From Mangrovimonas futianensis (lineage in GTDB: Bacteria > Bacteroidota > Bacteroidia > Flavobacteriales > Flavobacteriaceae): DNA of 64,000 nt. The position numbers were made by a program, and so were the translations under genes. Numbering within the stretch: position 1 is the first letter of the stretch; every line of letters starts with the position of its first letter. The DNA is taken from NCBI RefSeq assembly GCF_021245805.1, contig NZ_JAJJNF010000002.1, forward strand, positions 248,001 to 312,000. The letters are read 5' to 3'. A model generated the notes under the pieces. It saw only the letters and a list, made by a program, of their open reading frames with translations, made no database searches and was not told where the DNA came from. Positions 7,881 to 17,449 of this stretch are shown one piece after another.

Positions 7881-10613
7881 TTAGTTAACTATTACTTTCT
7901 TGGTAACCTTTTTGGAACCATCCATAATGTTTAATAAATACAATCCAGATTGAACATTATTCAATTGTATTGTTTCAGAAAAATCTCCAGAAGCAGTATA
8001 TTCATTTTTAAATACTTGTCTTCCTCTAATATCAAAAACTTCCAATCCTACCTGACTTGATGTAGGTCTAAACTTCACGGTGAAATTTCCATTGTTAGGA
8101 TTTGGATAAACAGCAAGGTCATTAATTTCAAATGATTCAGTCGATAATACTGGAGCTACATCTTCACTACATAATTGTATGGTAAATGTATTAAGTGTTC
8201 CTCCTGATCCATCAACAACTACATCTTTAAAATAAACAATCCAATCACCGGCACTATTCTCACCAACAGCATCTGTGAAATTAGTCAATGAGTATGGTGT
8301 AAATTCAGTGTCATCGTTAGTAGAACAAGTAGGATCAACACCATCTAATCCAAACCATTTATCCATATCTGCATTTGTACAAGAAGTTTCATTATACCAG
8401 ATACCTGTATTTAATGCAGTTGACCATGGAAACCAAAACAACACATTAACTTGACCCATATTTGGGTGTGTGATATCCACATGTGTTTTAATATCTGAAA
8501 TGGTAAAGGAATCATTTATAGTCATAGATATTCCAGGATAACTATTGTCGCTACTTTCTGTTATAGCTGCATCTAGATTAAATGTATAATCTTCACAAAC
8601 GTTTACTGTTTCATAAACATAATCCCCTACTGCAAAGAACTTTTGGTTCACAGAGAAAAAGATATTTCCAGCAGCCTCTACCATAATTCGGCAGTAAGGC
8701 GCAGAAACATTAGGTACTGTGATGGCTTCTGAACCATCATTAGGAGTATTTGCGGCTAATATGGTACCATATGTCAGTCCGCCATCAGTTGATAATAAAA
8801 TATTTACATTAGCCGTATTGACACCATTTCCTGTAGTTCCTGCAACATCCCATGTAACTGTTTCTGTTTCGTTTGGAGTCCAAACCAACTGATCTTCTGT
8901 TTGAGAAGTTACCAAGAAAGGTCCAGCACTAGTAGTAACAGTGGCAGTCATTTCATCTACAGCAGTTTGACCTCCAGCTTCATCATTGTCTCTTACGGTA
9001 AGTCTGAAGTTTAAATCTCTGGCTACACCAGATAATTTTTCCCAATCAGTAGACCCGTTGGTGATGTACAAATCTTGTAAATTAGGAATGTATCTTATTG
9101 GGTTTTCAGTGCCTTTAAATGATCTTACCATTGGTCCAGACGCCGTAGTCTCTGTTGGAACACCAGCTGGTCCTAAATCATATTGCTCCCAAGTAAATGT
9201 ATGCGTATCTATTCCGTCTACATCTGTTGATGCTCCCATTAACTTATAAGGGGTTAACATAGGAATTAAGTAATCAGAACCAGCATCAGAAGTAGGAGCA
9301 CTGTTTCCTGTATCGGTAGTAGTAGCACAGTTTGCAGAAGTGGTTATAACATCCCACATCATTTGTAAACTCTTTTGATGAAAATAATCATCACTATTAC
9401 TTTGAATGTTTTGAGGAGCACAAATGCCCGCATAAGCCATTATAGTTGTTCCACTACCTGGTTCATAAGCATTGGATGCGGTACGATTACTTCCAGCACA
9501 GTTACCTGTATTACCATTAAAAGTGTGAGGTGCTCCGAATTGATGACCAATTTCATGAGCCACATAATCTACATCATAGGCATCCCCGACTGGTGATGGC
9601 GATCCTGTAATTCCTCTTGCTTTTTGAGTACTATTACAAACAACACCCAATCCAGCTAAGCCTCCTCCACCAGTACTAAATGTATGGCCAATGTCATAAT
9701 TGGCTGTACCTATAACGCTAGTGATTACCGTTTGACTTTGGTTTATTAAGGTAGATGCATTGTTATTATCAAAGCTATCAGAAGTAATATAAATAATATC
9801 TAAGTTATCTGGGACCAAGGTCATCGTTACAGATAAATCTTGCTCATAAATACCATTCACACGTGTCATTGTGACTACCATAGCAGCCAAAACCGCAGCT
9901 TTTTTATCTGCTTCAGAATCTAATACTGTTAACCCAGCAGCCATCCAATGAAATTCTGAGTATTCTATTGTAGAAGCTAGTGCCAACCTATAATCTCTCA
10001 ATAAGCCATCATCTGCATTAAAAAACTGAGATTGAACATTGTTCTTATTTGAATCCATTGAATCATCCTCGAATTCACAAACAAAATCATTTATCACAGG
10101 CAAATCCTTTTTAGAATAAACCATATATGTGTCCTCACTATTCATGTAAGGATCGATATATTCTGTTGCTTCAATGTTTCCTAGCGTCATGGTATGTAAT
10201 CCCTTAGGAGTTATACTGAAGCGTATTTTTCTGCCTGGATGATTTACACTTGTACCTACATACGAGCGAATATTAGGAAAATTTGCTTGTAAATCCTCGT
10301 GCATAACAGAAGCCTCTTTAATCCTAAAAGCTTCAAAGCCTCCTAGAGAATTAGGAAATTCAATGATTAAATTAGAAGTTCCTTGGTTGGTTCTTCTATT
10401 TGGTGCACTCTGCAATTTGGACTTTAACAAACCCAAATCCAATTGGTAAAATTCTGCTTTTGAAGGGAAGGCCTTTCCAAAAGCCAAAGTGGCATTTCTT
10501 GTATTTTTATTGGTTGTCTTTGTCCAAACACCTTTTTCATTTTGTGAAAAAAGGGATAATGAAAAACCAAAAATCAATAAAAAAAGAAATGATTTTGTGT
10601 AATTTTTTCTCAT
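7881..10613 (-). CDS. Secreted reprolysin-like zinc metalloprotease with T9SS sorting domain
   Basis: A 910-residue exported protease. It has an N-terminal signal peptide (MRKNYTKSFLFLLIFGFSL, cleavage near LFSQ), a propeptide-like region to about 190, and a metzincin domain with the full HEIGHQFGAPH zinc motif. Cadherin/PKD-like beta domains follow, then a proprotein-convertase P-domain (about 700-830) and a C-terminal type A type IX secretion domain (VYPNPNNGNFTVKF to VIVN). It is expected to be exported by the type IX system, with the C-terminal domain removed. I used ATG 10613 because the upstream in-frame extension has no signal-peptide character. A strong terminator follows, so it is monocistronic. 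Confidence 0.9.
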   Translation of the reverse strand: MRKNYTKSFLFLLIFGFSLSLFSQNEKGVWTKTTNKNTRNATLAFGKAFPSKAEFYQLDLGLLKSKLQSAPNRRTNQGTSNLIIEFPNSLGGFEAFRIKEASVMHEDLQANFPNIRSYVGTSVNHPGRKIRFSITPKGLHTMTLGNIEATEYIDPYMNSEDTYMVYSKKDLPVINDFVCEFEDDSMDSNKNNVQSQFFNADDGLLRDYRLALASTIEYSEFHWMAAGLTVLDSEADKKAAVLAAMVVTMTRVNGIYEQDLSVTMTLVPDNLDIIYITSDSFDNNNASTLINQSQTVITSVIGTANYDIGHTFSTGGGGLAGLGVVCNSTQKARGITGSPSPVGDAYDVDYVAHEIGHQFGAPHTFNGNTGNCAGSNRTASNAYEPGSGTTIMAYAGICAPQNIQSNSDDYFHQKSLQMMWDVITTSANCATTTDTGNSAPTSDAGSDYLIPMLTPYKLMGASTDVDGIDTHTFTWEQYDLGPAGVPTETTASGPMVRSFKGTENPIRYIPNLQDLYITNGSTDWEKLSGVARDLNFRLTVRDNDEAGGQTAVDEMTATVTTSAGPFLVTSQTEDQLVWTPNETETVTWDVAGTTGNGVNTANVNILLSTDGGLTYGTILAANTPNDGSEAITVPNVSAPYCRIMVEAAGNIFFSVNQKFFAVGDYVYETVNVCEDYTFNLDAAITESSDNSYPGISMTINDSFTISDIKTHVDITHPNMGQVNVLFWFPWSTALNTGIWYNETSCTNADMDKWFGLDGVDPTCSTNDDTEFTPYSLTNFTDAVGENSAGDWIVYFKDVVVDGSGGTLNTFTIQLCSEDVAPVLSTESFEINDLAVYPNPNNGNFTVKFRPTSSQVGLEVFDIRGRQVFKNEYTASGDFSETIQLNNVQSGLYLLNIMDGSKKVTKKVIVN

Positions 10614-10677
10614 TTTTATACTAGTTAATTGATTATTTAAAATTATGACCTTATTTTCATTAGTGCAAAGTTTTAAC

Positions 10678-11214
10678 ATGATTACTTTTAAAAATGTCTT
10701 AATCAAATCAACTATTATAATTTTAGTTTTTCTAATTCCCTCGTGTAAATCTTCGAAGGATTCTAACAAAAACTTCAGCAGTTCCACTTCTGTCTATTGC
10801 CCAGAAACTGGCACTTGCAATTTAGAAACACTTACTTCAAAGAACCTTGTCTTACTAAAAGATAACATTGGCAGCCTTTATCCCGAAATTCAGGATGGAA
10901 ATCATTGTGTTATCTCTTTTGAATTTAAAAAGAATGTAGATCCCAACTTACAGGATGCAAGTTACACCGAATTGGTGATTTTTGAATTACCCCAAAATTT
11001 TGACAAAAACGTATACGAAAATCAGGATTTGGAGAAACTCAATATGGTTTTTGGAAGATTATGCTTTTGTCGAGGTCAAACGGGCTATTACCCCATAAAG
11101 ACTGGGTCTCTTAAGTTTGAAGAAAAAGAAGGAGAAGTGTTTTTTCAATTAGATTTTCAAATGAACGAGGTCCCTCAAATAGTATCACATATAGAAGGTA
11201 AAATTAAGGCATAA
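10678..11214 (+). CDS. Lipoprotein of unknown function
   Basis: A 178-residue predicted lipoprotein: start ATG 10678, hydrophobic core FKNVLIKSTIIILVFLI, lipobox IPSC. The mature part has several cysteines (CPETGTCN, LCFCRGQTGYYP) and alternates polar and beta-type hydrophobic residues. I do not recognise a family. It is divergent from the secreted protease with 64 bp between starts, and ends at a bidirectional terminator. Confidence 0.7.
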   Translation: MITFKNVLIKSTIIILVFLIPSCKSSKDSNKNFSSSTSVYCPETGTCNLETLTSKNLVLLKDNIGSLYPEIQDGNHCVISFEFKKNVDPNLQDASYTELVIFELPQNFDKNVYENQDLEKLNMVFGRLCFCRGQTGYYPIKTGSLKFEEKEGEVFFQLDFQMNEVPQIVSHIEGKIKA

Positions 11215-11239
11215 AAAACTCCGGATTAACCGGAGTTTT
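11215..11239. terminator. Bidirectional terminator between lipoprotein gene and accC
   Basis: A 10-bp stem AAAACTCCGG / CCGGAGTTTT with a 5-nt loop lies directly between two convergent stop codons, giving a T-tract in each direction. Confidence 0.88.
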
Positions 11240-11243
11240 ATTT

Positions 11244-12599
11244 TTATTCTTCTTCTACCTTAGGAGCCATTTTAAAATCCTCCATGAACTTAGTGGTATA
11301 ATTTCCAGCCAAATAATCTGGATGATCCATCAATTGCCTATGAAAAGGAATAGTGGTTTTAATACCCTCTATTACAAATTCATCCAAGGCACGTTTCATT
11401 TTGTGGATCGCCTCTTCCCTAGTTTGAGCCGTTGTAATCAACTTGGCTATCATGGAATCATAATTGGGTGGAATGGTATATCCCGCATATACATGCGTAT
11501 CCAAACGTACACCATGTCCTCCAGGAGCGTGTAAGGTCGTAATTTTCCCCGGTGAAGGCCTAAAATCGTTATACGGATCTTCGGCATTAATTCTACATTC
11601 TATAGAATGAAGATTTGGCAAATAATTCTTTCCAGAAATTGGAACACCAGCAGCAACCAAAATTTGTTCTCTAATCAAGTCAAAATCAATCACCTGCTCG
11701 GTAATTGGGTGCTCAACCTGAATACGGGTATTCATCTCCATGAAATAAAAATTACGGTGCTTATCCACCAAGAATTCAATGGTTCCTGCACCTTCGTAAT
11801 TGATATATTCAGCAGCCTTAACAGCCGCCTTACCCATGGCATCTCTTAATTCATCAGTCATAAAAGGGGAAGGCACTTCCTCTGTAAGCTTTTGGTGACG
11901 ACGTTGAATAGAACAATCTCTTTCTGATAAATGACAAGCCTTACCTGTAGAATCACCTACAACTTGGATTTCTATATGTCGAGGCTCTTCAATAAGCTTC
12001 TCCATATACATATCATCATTTCCAAATGCTGCTTTAGATTCTTGTCTAGCAGAATCCCAAGCGGCTTTTAGATTTTCCTTTTTCCAAACCGCACGCATAC
12101 CTCTACCTCCACCTCCTGCGGAAGCTTTAAGCATGACAGGATAACCTGTTTCTTCTGCTATTCTTTCACAGTCTTCATAGGTTTCAATAATACCATCACT
12201 ACCCGGAACACAAGGCACTCCAGCTTCTTTCATGGTTGCCTTTGCCGTAGCCTTATCTCCCATTTTCTCAATCATATCGGCAGAAGCTCCAATAAACTTT
12301 ATTTTATGCTCTTCGCAGATTTTAGAGAATTTGGCATTTTCCGAAAGGAATCCATATCCAGGGTGAATAGCATCTGCATTTGTAATTTCTGCAGCTGCAA
12401 TGATATTTGAAATTTTTAAGTAAGAATCTGTACTGGATGGAGGACCGATACATACGGCCTCATCTGCAAACTTTACGTGAAGGCTTTCGGCATCAGCAGT
12501 AGAATACACAGCCACTGTTTTGATGCCCATTTCTTTACAGGTCCTAATAACACGTAGTGCTATTTCACCTCTATTGGCTATTAATACTTTTTTAAACAT
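11244..12599 (-). CDS. accC: Biotin carboxylase subunit of acetyl-CoA carboxylase
   Basis: A 451-residue ATP-dependent biotin carboxylase, the first half-reaction of malonyl-CoA synthesis. It starts with MFKKVLIANRGEIALRV. It shows the glycine-rich ATP-grasp loop KASAGGGGRGMR, the MEMNTRIQVEHPITEQ active-site segment and RINAEDP near the C-terminus. The length is normal for the family. It is the third gene of a fabH-accB-accC cluster, so fatty acid initiation and malonyl-CoA supply are coupled. I used ATG 12599; an upstream in-frame ATG would add four residues that do not fit the family. Confidence 0.96.
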   Translation of the reverse strand: MFKKVLIANRGEIALRVIRTCKEMGIKTVAVYSTADAESLHVKFADEAVCIGPPSSTDSYLKISNIIAAAEITNADAIHPGYGFLSENAKFSKICEEHKIKFIGASADMIEKMGDKATAKATMKEAGVPCVPGSDGIIETYEDCERIAEETGYPVMLKASAGGGGRGMRAVWKKENLKAAWDSARQESKAAFGNDDMYMEKLIEEPRHIEIQVVGDSTGKACHLSERDCSIQRRHQKLTEEVPSPFMTDELRDAMGKAAVKAAEYINYEGAGTIEFLVDKHRNFYFMEMNTRIQVEHPITEQVIDFDLIREQILVAAGVPISGKNYLPNLHSIECRINAEDPYNDFRPSPGKITTLHAPGGHGVRLDTHVYAGYTIPPNYDSMIAKLITTAQTREEAIHKMKRALDEFVIEGIKTTIPFHRQLMDHPDYLAGNYTTKFMEDFKMAPKVEEE

Positions 12600-12683
12600 A
12601 ATTTTTTCCAATTTTCAATCTTCAAAAAGCAAATTCCCAATTAACTTGTGGAATTTGAGAATTGAAATTTGTGATAAATAAGT

Positions 12684-13181
12684 TTAAGCAGGATCAACCA
12701 AGAATAATGGTTGGTCAAATTCTACTGGTGATGAATCGTCAACCAATACTTTTACAACTTTTCCTGAAACCTCTGATTCAATTTCATTGAATAATTTCAT
12801 AGCCTCAATAATACATAACACATCTCCCTCCTTGATCGTTTGGCCAACTTCAACAAATGTTGGTTTATCTGGAGATGGTTTGCGATAGAATGTTCCAATA
12901 ATTGGAGATTTTATAGTTATGTATTTAGAATCTTCTGTCGTTGTTGCAGGAGCTACTGGCGCCGCATCACTAGTTGCAGGAGCAGGAGCAGCCGGTGCAG
13001 CTACTGCAGGTGTTTGAGCCACATGGGCACCCATTGGAACTTGATGAACGTATGTTGTCGTTTCTTTGTCATCAGATCCTGTTTTAATGGTTATTTTAAC
13101 ATCATCTGTTTCCAATTTAACCTCACTTGCACCAGATTTTGCTACAAATTTGATTAAGTTTTGAATGTCTTTTAAATCCAT
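12684..13181 (-). CDS. accB: Biotin carboxyl carrier protein of acetyl-CoA carboxylase
   Basis: A 165-residue carrier. A structured N-terminus (MDLKDIQNLIKFVAKSG) is followed by an Ala/Pro/Thr linker (about 50-85) and a biotinyl-lipoyl domain whose biotin-acceptor Lys is residue 129 in EAMKLFNEIE. The biotin arm moves between AccC and the carboxyltransferase. It lies 84 nt upstream of accC and 37 nt downstream of fabH on the same strand. Confidence 0.96.
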   Translation of the reverse strand: MDLKDIQNLIKFVAKSGASEVKLETDDVKITIKTGSDDKETTTYVHQVPMGAHVAQTPAVAAPAAPAPATSDAAPVAPATTTEDSKYITIKSPIIGTFYRKPSPDKPTFVEVGQTIKEGDVLCIIEAMKLFNEIESEVSGKVVKVLVDDSSPVEFDQPLFLVDPA

Positions 13182-13218
13182 AGTTTCTTTTTGTTAAAAA
13201 TTCTATTAGTTGTCTTAG

Positions 13219-14214
13219 TTAGGAGTTATAAGCCCATTTCAGGTAAATAGAACCCCAAGTAAATCCACCTCCAAAAGCGGCGAAAACCAAATTATCACCT
13301 TTCTTGAATTGTTTTTCAAAATCACTTAGTAATAAAGGTAAAGTGGCTGAAGTTGTATTACCGTATCTTTGTATATTCTTTAATACTTTAGAATCATCGA
13401 GTTTCATTCTGTTGGCAGTAGCATCGATTATTCTAAGGTTTGCTTGGTGAGGAACTAACCAATCCACATCTTCATGAGATAGGCTGTTTCTGGTCATTAT
13501 TTTTTCGGCAACATCGGCCATATTGGACACAGCAAATTTGAAAACCGTTTTTCCATCTTGGTGCACAAAATGCTGACCTTTCTCTACAGTTTCCTTTGAT
13601 GGCGGCAAAATGGATCCACCTGCTTCAATTTTAAGGAATTCTCGTCCTTGTCCATCACTTCTCAAGTATTCATCCTGCAATCCTAGTCCCTCTTCATTTG
13701 GTTCCAACAAAACGGCTCCTGCGCCATCTCCAAAAATAATACAGGTTGCTCTATCGGTGTAATCAATAATAGAGGACATCTTATCGGCTCCAATGATAAG
13801 AACCTTTTTATATCTCCCTGATTCAATATAAGCAGCTCCAGTAGACATAGCGTATAAAAAACTGGAACACGCCGCCTGCAAATCATATCCAAAAGCATTG
13901 GTTGCTCCTATTTGTGTTGCTGTGTAAACAGCCGTAGAGGCCACCAAGATATCTGGCGTAGCTGTTGCTACTATGACCAAATCAATTTCTTTTGGATCTA
14001 AATTTTTCTTCTTTAATAAATCTTTGGCTGCTTCTATGGCAAGGAAGGAAGTTCCTTGTCCTTCTTCTTTGAGAATACGTCTCTCTTTGATTCCAGTCCT
14101 AGTGGTAATCCATTCATCATTGGTATCGACCATAGTTTCAAGTAACTTGTTGGTCAACACGAAATCTGGCACATAAGCACCTACAGCTGTTATGGCTGCT
14201 GAGATTTTACTCAT
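13219..14214 (-). CDS. fabH: 3-oxoacyl-ACP synthase III
   Basis: A 331-residue condensing enzyme that joins acetyl-CoA to malonyl-ACP to start fatty acid synthesis. The triad is visible: Cys116 (QAACSSFLYA), the His of LVPHQANLRI and the Asn of RYGNTTSATLP. The start at 14214 (MSKISAAITAVGAYVP) fits the family; upstream in-frame sequence does not. It heads the fabH-accB-accC cluster after the rpmF terminator. Bacteria often carry several fabH copies, so this may be one of them. Confidence 0.95.
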   Translation of the reverse strand: MSKISAAITAVGAYVPDFVLTNKLLETMVDTNDEWITTRTGIKERRILKEEGQGTSFLAIEAAKDLLKKKNLDPKEIDLVIVATATPDILVASTAVYTATQIGATNAFGYDLQAACSSFLYAMSTGAAYIESGRYKKVLIIGADKMSSIIDYTDRATCIIFGDGAGAVLLEPNEEGLGLQDEYLRSDGQGREFLKIEAGGSILPPSKETVEKGQHFVHQDGKTVFKFAVSNMADVAEKIMTRNSLSHEDVDWLVPHQANLRIIDATANRMKLDDSKVLKNIQRYGNTTSATLPLLLSDFEKQFKKGDNLVFAAFGGGFTWGSIYLKWAYNS

Positions 14215-14342
14215 AGCTATTAAATTAACTGACCCAAAAAACGGCACAAAAAAGGCTATTTAACCCCAAAAAGTTAAAAAAACACTCCGTTTTGGTTAAA
14301 TTTTATGCAAATTAAGTTGTTTTTGACTTCTATAAAAATTTA

Positions 14343-14374
14343 TCACAAAAAAAACGCTCACAGGTGAGCGTTTT
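14343..14374 (-). terminator. Terminator of the DUF177-rpmF unit
   Basis: On the minus strand the stem AAAACGCTCAC / GTGAGCGTTTT with a very short loop is followed by a run of T residues, about 20 nt past the rpmF stop and before fabH. Confidence 0.88.
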
Positions 14375-14394
14375 AATATATGCGCGCATAGTAC

Positions 14395-14598
14395 TTATGC
14401 TAAATTTTCTTCTGCCTCAGAGTTGTCAATCAACACTTGTCCTCTGTAGTAAAGCTTTCCTTCATGCCAATGAGCTCTATGGTATAAGTGAGCTTCCCCA
14501 GTAGTAGGACACGTAGCAATTTGCGGAGCAGTTGCCTTATAATGTGTTCTTCTCTTATCTCTTCTAGTTTTGGATATTTTTCTCTTAGGATGTGCCAT
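14395..14598 (-). CDS. rpmF: 50S ribosomal protein L32
   Basis: A 67-residue basic ribosomal protein with the family start MAHPKRKISKTRRDKRRTHYKA and the central CPTTGEAHLYHRAH segment. Only one of the four zinc-ligand cysteines found in some L32 proteins is present, so this is a zinc-free (C-minus) form. It follows DUF177 with 6 nt between, the conserved yceD-rpmF arrangement. Confidence 0.97.
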   Translation of the reverse strand: MAHPKRKISKTRRDKRRTHYKATAPQIATCPTTGEAHLYHRAHWHEGKLYYRGQVLIDNSEAEENLA

Positions 14599-14604
14599 TA
14601 TTCT

Positions 14605-15150
14605 TTATTTTTTATCCGTTAATAGTTTCTTTAATGTATTCCATCGAGGATCTGTTTCCTCTGTATCTTCCTTTATTTCTTTATCCTGCTTTGGACTAAG
14701 TTGCTCAAGCTTCTTAAGTATTTCAGAATCTAACGTGCCGTCCTTTACACCTGGATGAATTCGCTTTGCTGGAACTGACAAAATTATCAATTCATAAATA
14801 TATTGTTGAACGTTAATTTGATATTCCCCATGAGGAATAAACAACAAATCTGGTTCTTCATCATTATATTCTTCACCAAATTTAACAACCAAATCAAATG
14901 TATTAGCAATTGGCTGATCATAAGGCTCATTAGTCAAATCACAATTGACATTGACAAATCCTTGAATAACAAAATGCAACTCCATAAGAGTTGTTTTTTT
15001 ATTTAATTCAATTTGAACCTTAACTTCGGCACTGTTATACTCTTGAAACTCAAAATGCTCAAAGAACTTATTAGTGATCTCGTACTCAAATTGATGTTTC
15101 CCTAATTTTAATCCAACAAATTGGATATTAAACTCCTTCAATGACTTCAT
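14605..15150 (-). CDS. DUF177 (YceD-family) protein
   Basis: A 181-residue member of the YceD/DUF177 family, which is almost always encoded just upstream of rpmF and is linked to 23S rRNA processing or ribosome assembly in bacteria and plastids. The middle part has the family features: the CDLTNEPYDQPI segment and the acidic FGEEYNDEEPDLLFIPHGE strand region. The tail is charged. Start 15150 (MKSLKEFNIQF) is preferred to 15156, which gives only two more residues. Confidence 0.82.
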   Translation of the reverse strand: MKSLKEFNIQFVGLKLGKHQFEYEITNKFFEHFEFQEYNSAEVKVQIELNKKTTLMELHFVIQGFVNVNCDLTNEPYDQPIANTFDLVVKFGEEYNDEEPDLLFIPHGEYQINVQQYIYELIILSVPAKRIHPGVKDGTLDSEILKKLEQLSPKQDKEIKEDTEETDPRWNTLKKLLTDKK

Positions 15151-15223
15151 TATCACATCTTATTTGAGCCCGCAAATATACAAAATTTATTTACTCTAGG
15201 AATGTTTATAAACATTTTTTTGT

Positions 15224-16270
15224 TTATAACTTTTTCTGCTTCAATTTTAAAGGGTTTTCGGTAAGTTTCTCATACTCATTACGGTTCCTAAAAATACTGA
15301 TTGCCTTAAAAACTGCTTCTTTAAAGGAGGTCTCATCTGCCTCTCCTTTTCCTGCAATTTCATACGCTGTACCATGATCTGGCGAGGTTCTCACCTTTGT
15401 CAAGCCCGCTGTAAAATTAACCCCCTTCCCAAAAGCCAAGGTTTTGAAAGGTATAAGCCCTTGGTCATGGTAAGCTGCAATAATGGCATCAAAATTTTGA
15501 TAATTTTTGGAACCAAAAAAACTATCAGCAGAATAAGGCCCATAAACCAAGTCCCCTTTTTCACGAATTTCAAGTAGGGTTGGCTTCAAAACTTCATCAT
15601 CTTCTTTTCCTATTACACCATTGTCGCCAGTATGCGGATTAATGCCTAAAACAGCAACCTTTGGTTTTGCAATCTGGAAATCCATTTTCAAAGAATCAAT
15701 CACCATGGCAACCTTTTCTTTAATCAGCTTTTTTGTAATATGAGTTGCGACCTCCTTTACTGGAACATGATCAGTAAGCAAACCTACTCTTAAATCATCA
15801 TGGATCATGAACATTAAACTTTTCCCTCCTAGCTCTTTCGCCAAATAATCTGTATGACCTGGAAATTGAAAATCTCTTGACTGAATATTATGTTTATTAA
15901 TAGGTGCCGTTACCAAAACATCGACTTGACCACTCTTTAAGGCCTTTGTAGCCGAAAACAGAGATTTGATGGCAAAATCTCCAACTACTGGATCTTCTTT
16001 ACCAAAATTTATATTAACTCCAGAATTCCAAGCATTGTAAACGTTAATCTTACCTGGGACTACCTTATTTAGATCATTAATTCCATTGAGGTTAAGTGTT
16101 AAGCCTAATTGTTTTTTTATAAAAGAGACCACCTTAACAGAGGCAAAAATGACAGGGGTGCAAAATTCCAGCATTCTGGGGTCCTCAAAAGTTTTAAGAG
16201 CCACTTCTGGACCAATCCCATTTAAATCTCCTATAGAAATACCAACGATAATATTTTCTTCTTGCTTCAT
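15224..16270 (-). CDS. pdxA: 4-hydroxythreonine-4-phosphate dehydrogenase
   Basis: A 348-residue NAD-dependent enzyme of the DXP-dependent pyridoxal phosphate pathway. It begins with the substrate loop GISIGDLNGIGPEV, has the metal-binding GHTDYLAKELGG region and the C-terminal AYHDQGLIPFKTLAFGKGVN segment with the second metal His and Asp. The length fits the family. Start 16270 leaves a natural N-terminus; the in-frame upstream extension is not conserved in type. It is divergent from ribE with 63 bp between starts. Confidence 0.95.
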   Translation of the reverse strand: MKQEENIIVGISIGDLNGIGPEVALKTFEDPRMLEFCTPVIFASVKVVSFIKKQLGLTLNLNGINDLNKVVPGKINVYNAWNSGVNINFGKEDPVVGDFAIKSLFSATKALKSGQVDVLVTAPINKHNIQSRDFQFPGHTDYLAKELGGKSLMFMIHDDLRVGLLTDHVPVKEVATHITKKLIKEKVAMVIDSLKMDFQIAKPKVAVLGINPHTGDNGVIGKEDDEVLKPTLLEIREKGDLVYGPYSADSFFGSKNYQNFDAIIAAYHDQGLIPFKTLAFGKGVNFTAGLTKVRTSPDHGTAYEIAGKGEADETSFKEAVFKAISIFRNRNEYEKLTENPLKLKQKKL

Positions 16271-16307
16271 GAAGTTAAGATAACTTTTGTTTGTAATTTT
16301 ATCCATG

Positions 16308-16315
16308 CAAATTTA
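16308..16315 (-). promoter_or_regulatory. Candidate -7 promoter box of pdxA (TAAATTTG)
   Basis: An exact TAnnTTTG match on the minus strand, about 37 nt upstream of the pdxA ATG, giving a short leader. No clean -33 element is visible. Confidence 0.4.
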
Positions 16316-16333
16316 ACCAAATAAATGACAACC

Positions 16334-16924
16334 ATGTTTACGGGAATTATTGAAGATTTAGGAATTGTAAAGGATATATCGCAAGAAGACTCCAACATGC
16401 ATATTACCATTGAATGTTCATTCACCAATGAATTAAAAATAGACCAAAGTGTTGCCCATAATGGTGTATGTCTTACCGTAGTACAAAGAAATGACAGCCT
16501 ATATACCGTAACAGCCATAGACGAAACTCTAAACAAGACCAATTTAAGGTCTTTAAAAAAAGGGGATTATGTGAACTTGGAAAGAGCTATGAAATTAGGT
16601 GATCGATTGGATGGACATATTGTTCAAGGCCATGTTGACCAGACTGCCCAATGCAAAAATATTGAAAATCAGGATGGAAGTTGGATTTTTACTTTTGAAT
16701 ATGATGCCACTCTAAACAATATAACCATAGAAAAGGGCTCTATCACTGTTAATGGTGTCAGCTTAACCGTCGTAAATTCCAAAACAAATGAATTTAGCGT
16801 AGCGATCATACCATACACTTTAGAACATACCAATTTCAAAAACCTAAAGGAGGGAGATCAAGTTAATTTAGAATTTGATGTAATTGGGAAATACGTGAAT
16901 CGTTTAATGGGCAAGCGTCATTAG
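16334..16924 (+). CDS. ribE: Riboflavin synthase (alpha chain)
   Basis: A 196-residue enzyme that converts two lumazine molecules to riboflavin and a pyrimidine. It begins MFTGIIEDLG and shows the two tandem lumazine-binding barrels: NGVCLTVV near 45 and NGVSLTVV near 140. The start at 16334 matches the nearly invariant MFTGIIE start of the family; an ATG nine bases earlier exists. Its TAG stop overlaps the stop of the convergent mini-gene by 4 nt. Confidence 0.95.
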   Translation: MFTGIIEDLGIVKDISQEDSNMHITIECSFTNELKIDQSVAHNGVCLTVVQRNDSLYTVTAIDETLNKTNLRSLKKGDYVNLERAMKLGDRLDGHIVQGHVDQTAQCKNIENQDGSWIFTFEYDATLNNITIEKGSITVNGVSLTVVNSKTNEFSVAIIPYTLEHTNFKNLKEGDQVNLEFDVIGKYVNRLMGKRH

Positions 16925-17133
16925 TTTCTCTTCGAACCTTTTAGGAATGATCTTATTCCTATAACAGATCCAATAATAAAACCTACGAGCAAGCCTCCAT
17001 CAATAGGAGCTAATCCTGGCGGTGGTGGTGTTGGTGGGGGCACATCAGATGAGGGAATCCCTTGCGCTACGCAAACAATGTTTATTAATACAATGAACAT
17101 TGTTGTCATTATTGTTTTGGGATATGTTTTCAT
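16921..17133 (-). CDS. PID-CTERM-like small membrane-anchored protein
   Basis: A 70-residue protein: N-terminal signal-like hydrophobic segment (IMTTMFIVLINIVCVAQG), a proline-rich stretch (VPPPTPPPPGLAPIDGG), a second hydrophobic helix (LLVGFIIGSVIGI) and a basic tail (RSFLKGSKRN). The PPGLAPIDGG-helix-basic-tail order matches the PID-CTERM sorting signal of Flavobacteriia, thought to be handled by an exosortase-like XrtF. In many such proteins, as here, there is nothing but signal and anchor. The function of the mature peptide is unknown. The call rests on pattern memory, not on alignment. Confidence 0.6.
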   Translation of the reverse strand: MKTYPKTIMTTMFIVLINIVCVAQGIPSSDVPPPTPPPPGLAPIDGGLLVGFIIGSVIGIRSFLKGSKRN

Positions 17134-17449
17134 TCAGTTGTAAAAGTATAAAAAAATGATTTTCAACAAAATAATTTCATTAAAAAGCCTACCAAACCCC
17201 TTGGAATTTGATAAATCACTTACAATTAATAGCTTAACGGTCAAATATAATTTTTTTCAATTGATTTCAAATATCGTTATGTTTAAAAATGACTTCTGTT
17301 TATTAAGATATTGATAATTGGTATTTCCTGAAAAGAGTTAAACCTATACATGTGCCAAAAGGTAAAAACCTAAAATTCTATTTCCAAGAAGAAAAAAGAA
17401 ACTCTCAATTGAATAAAGACAAAAGCCCAATGACTATTCAATATGAAAA
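17134..17449. other. Gene-free stretch before the element
   Basis: About 316 bp of AT-rich host DNA between the PID-CTERM-like gene and the displaced tRNA terminator. I see no open frame of credible quality, RNA gene or repeat here. Confidence 0.6.

Noticed and set aside
16271..16333. Possible FMN riboswitch ahead of ribE
   Set aside because: The 63-bp space is too short for an FMN aptamer and its conserved elements are absent.
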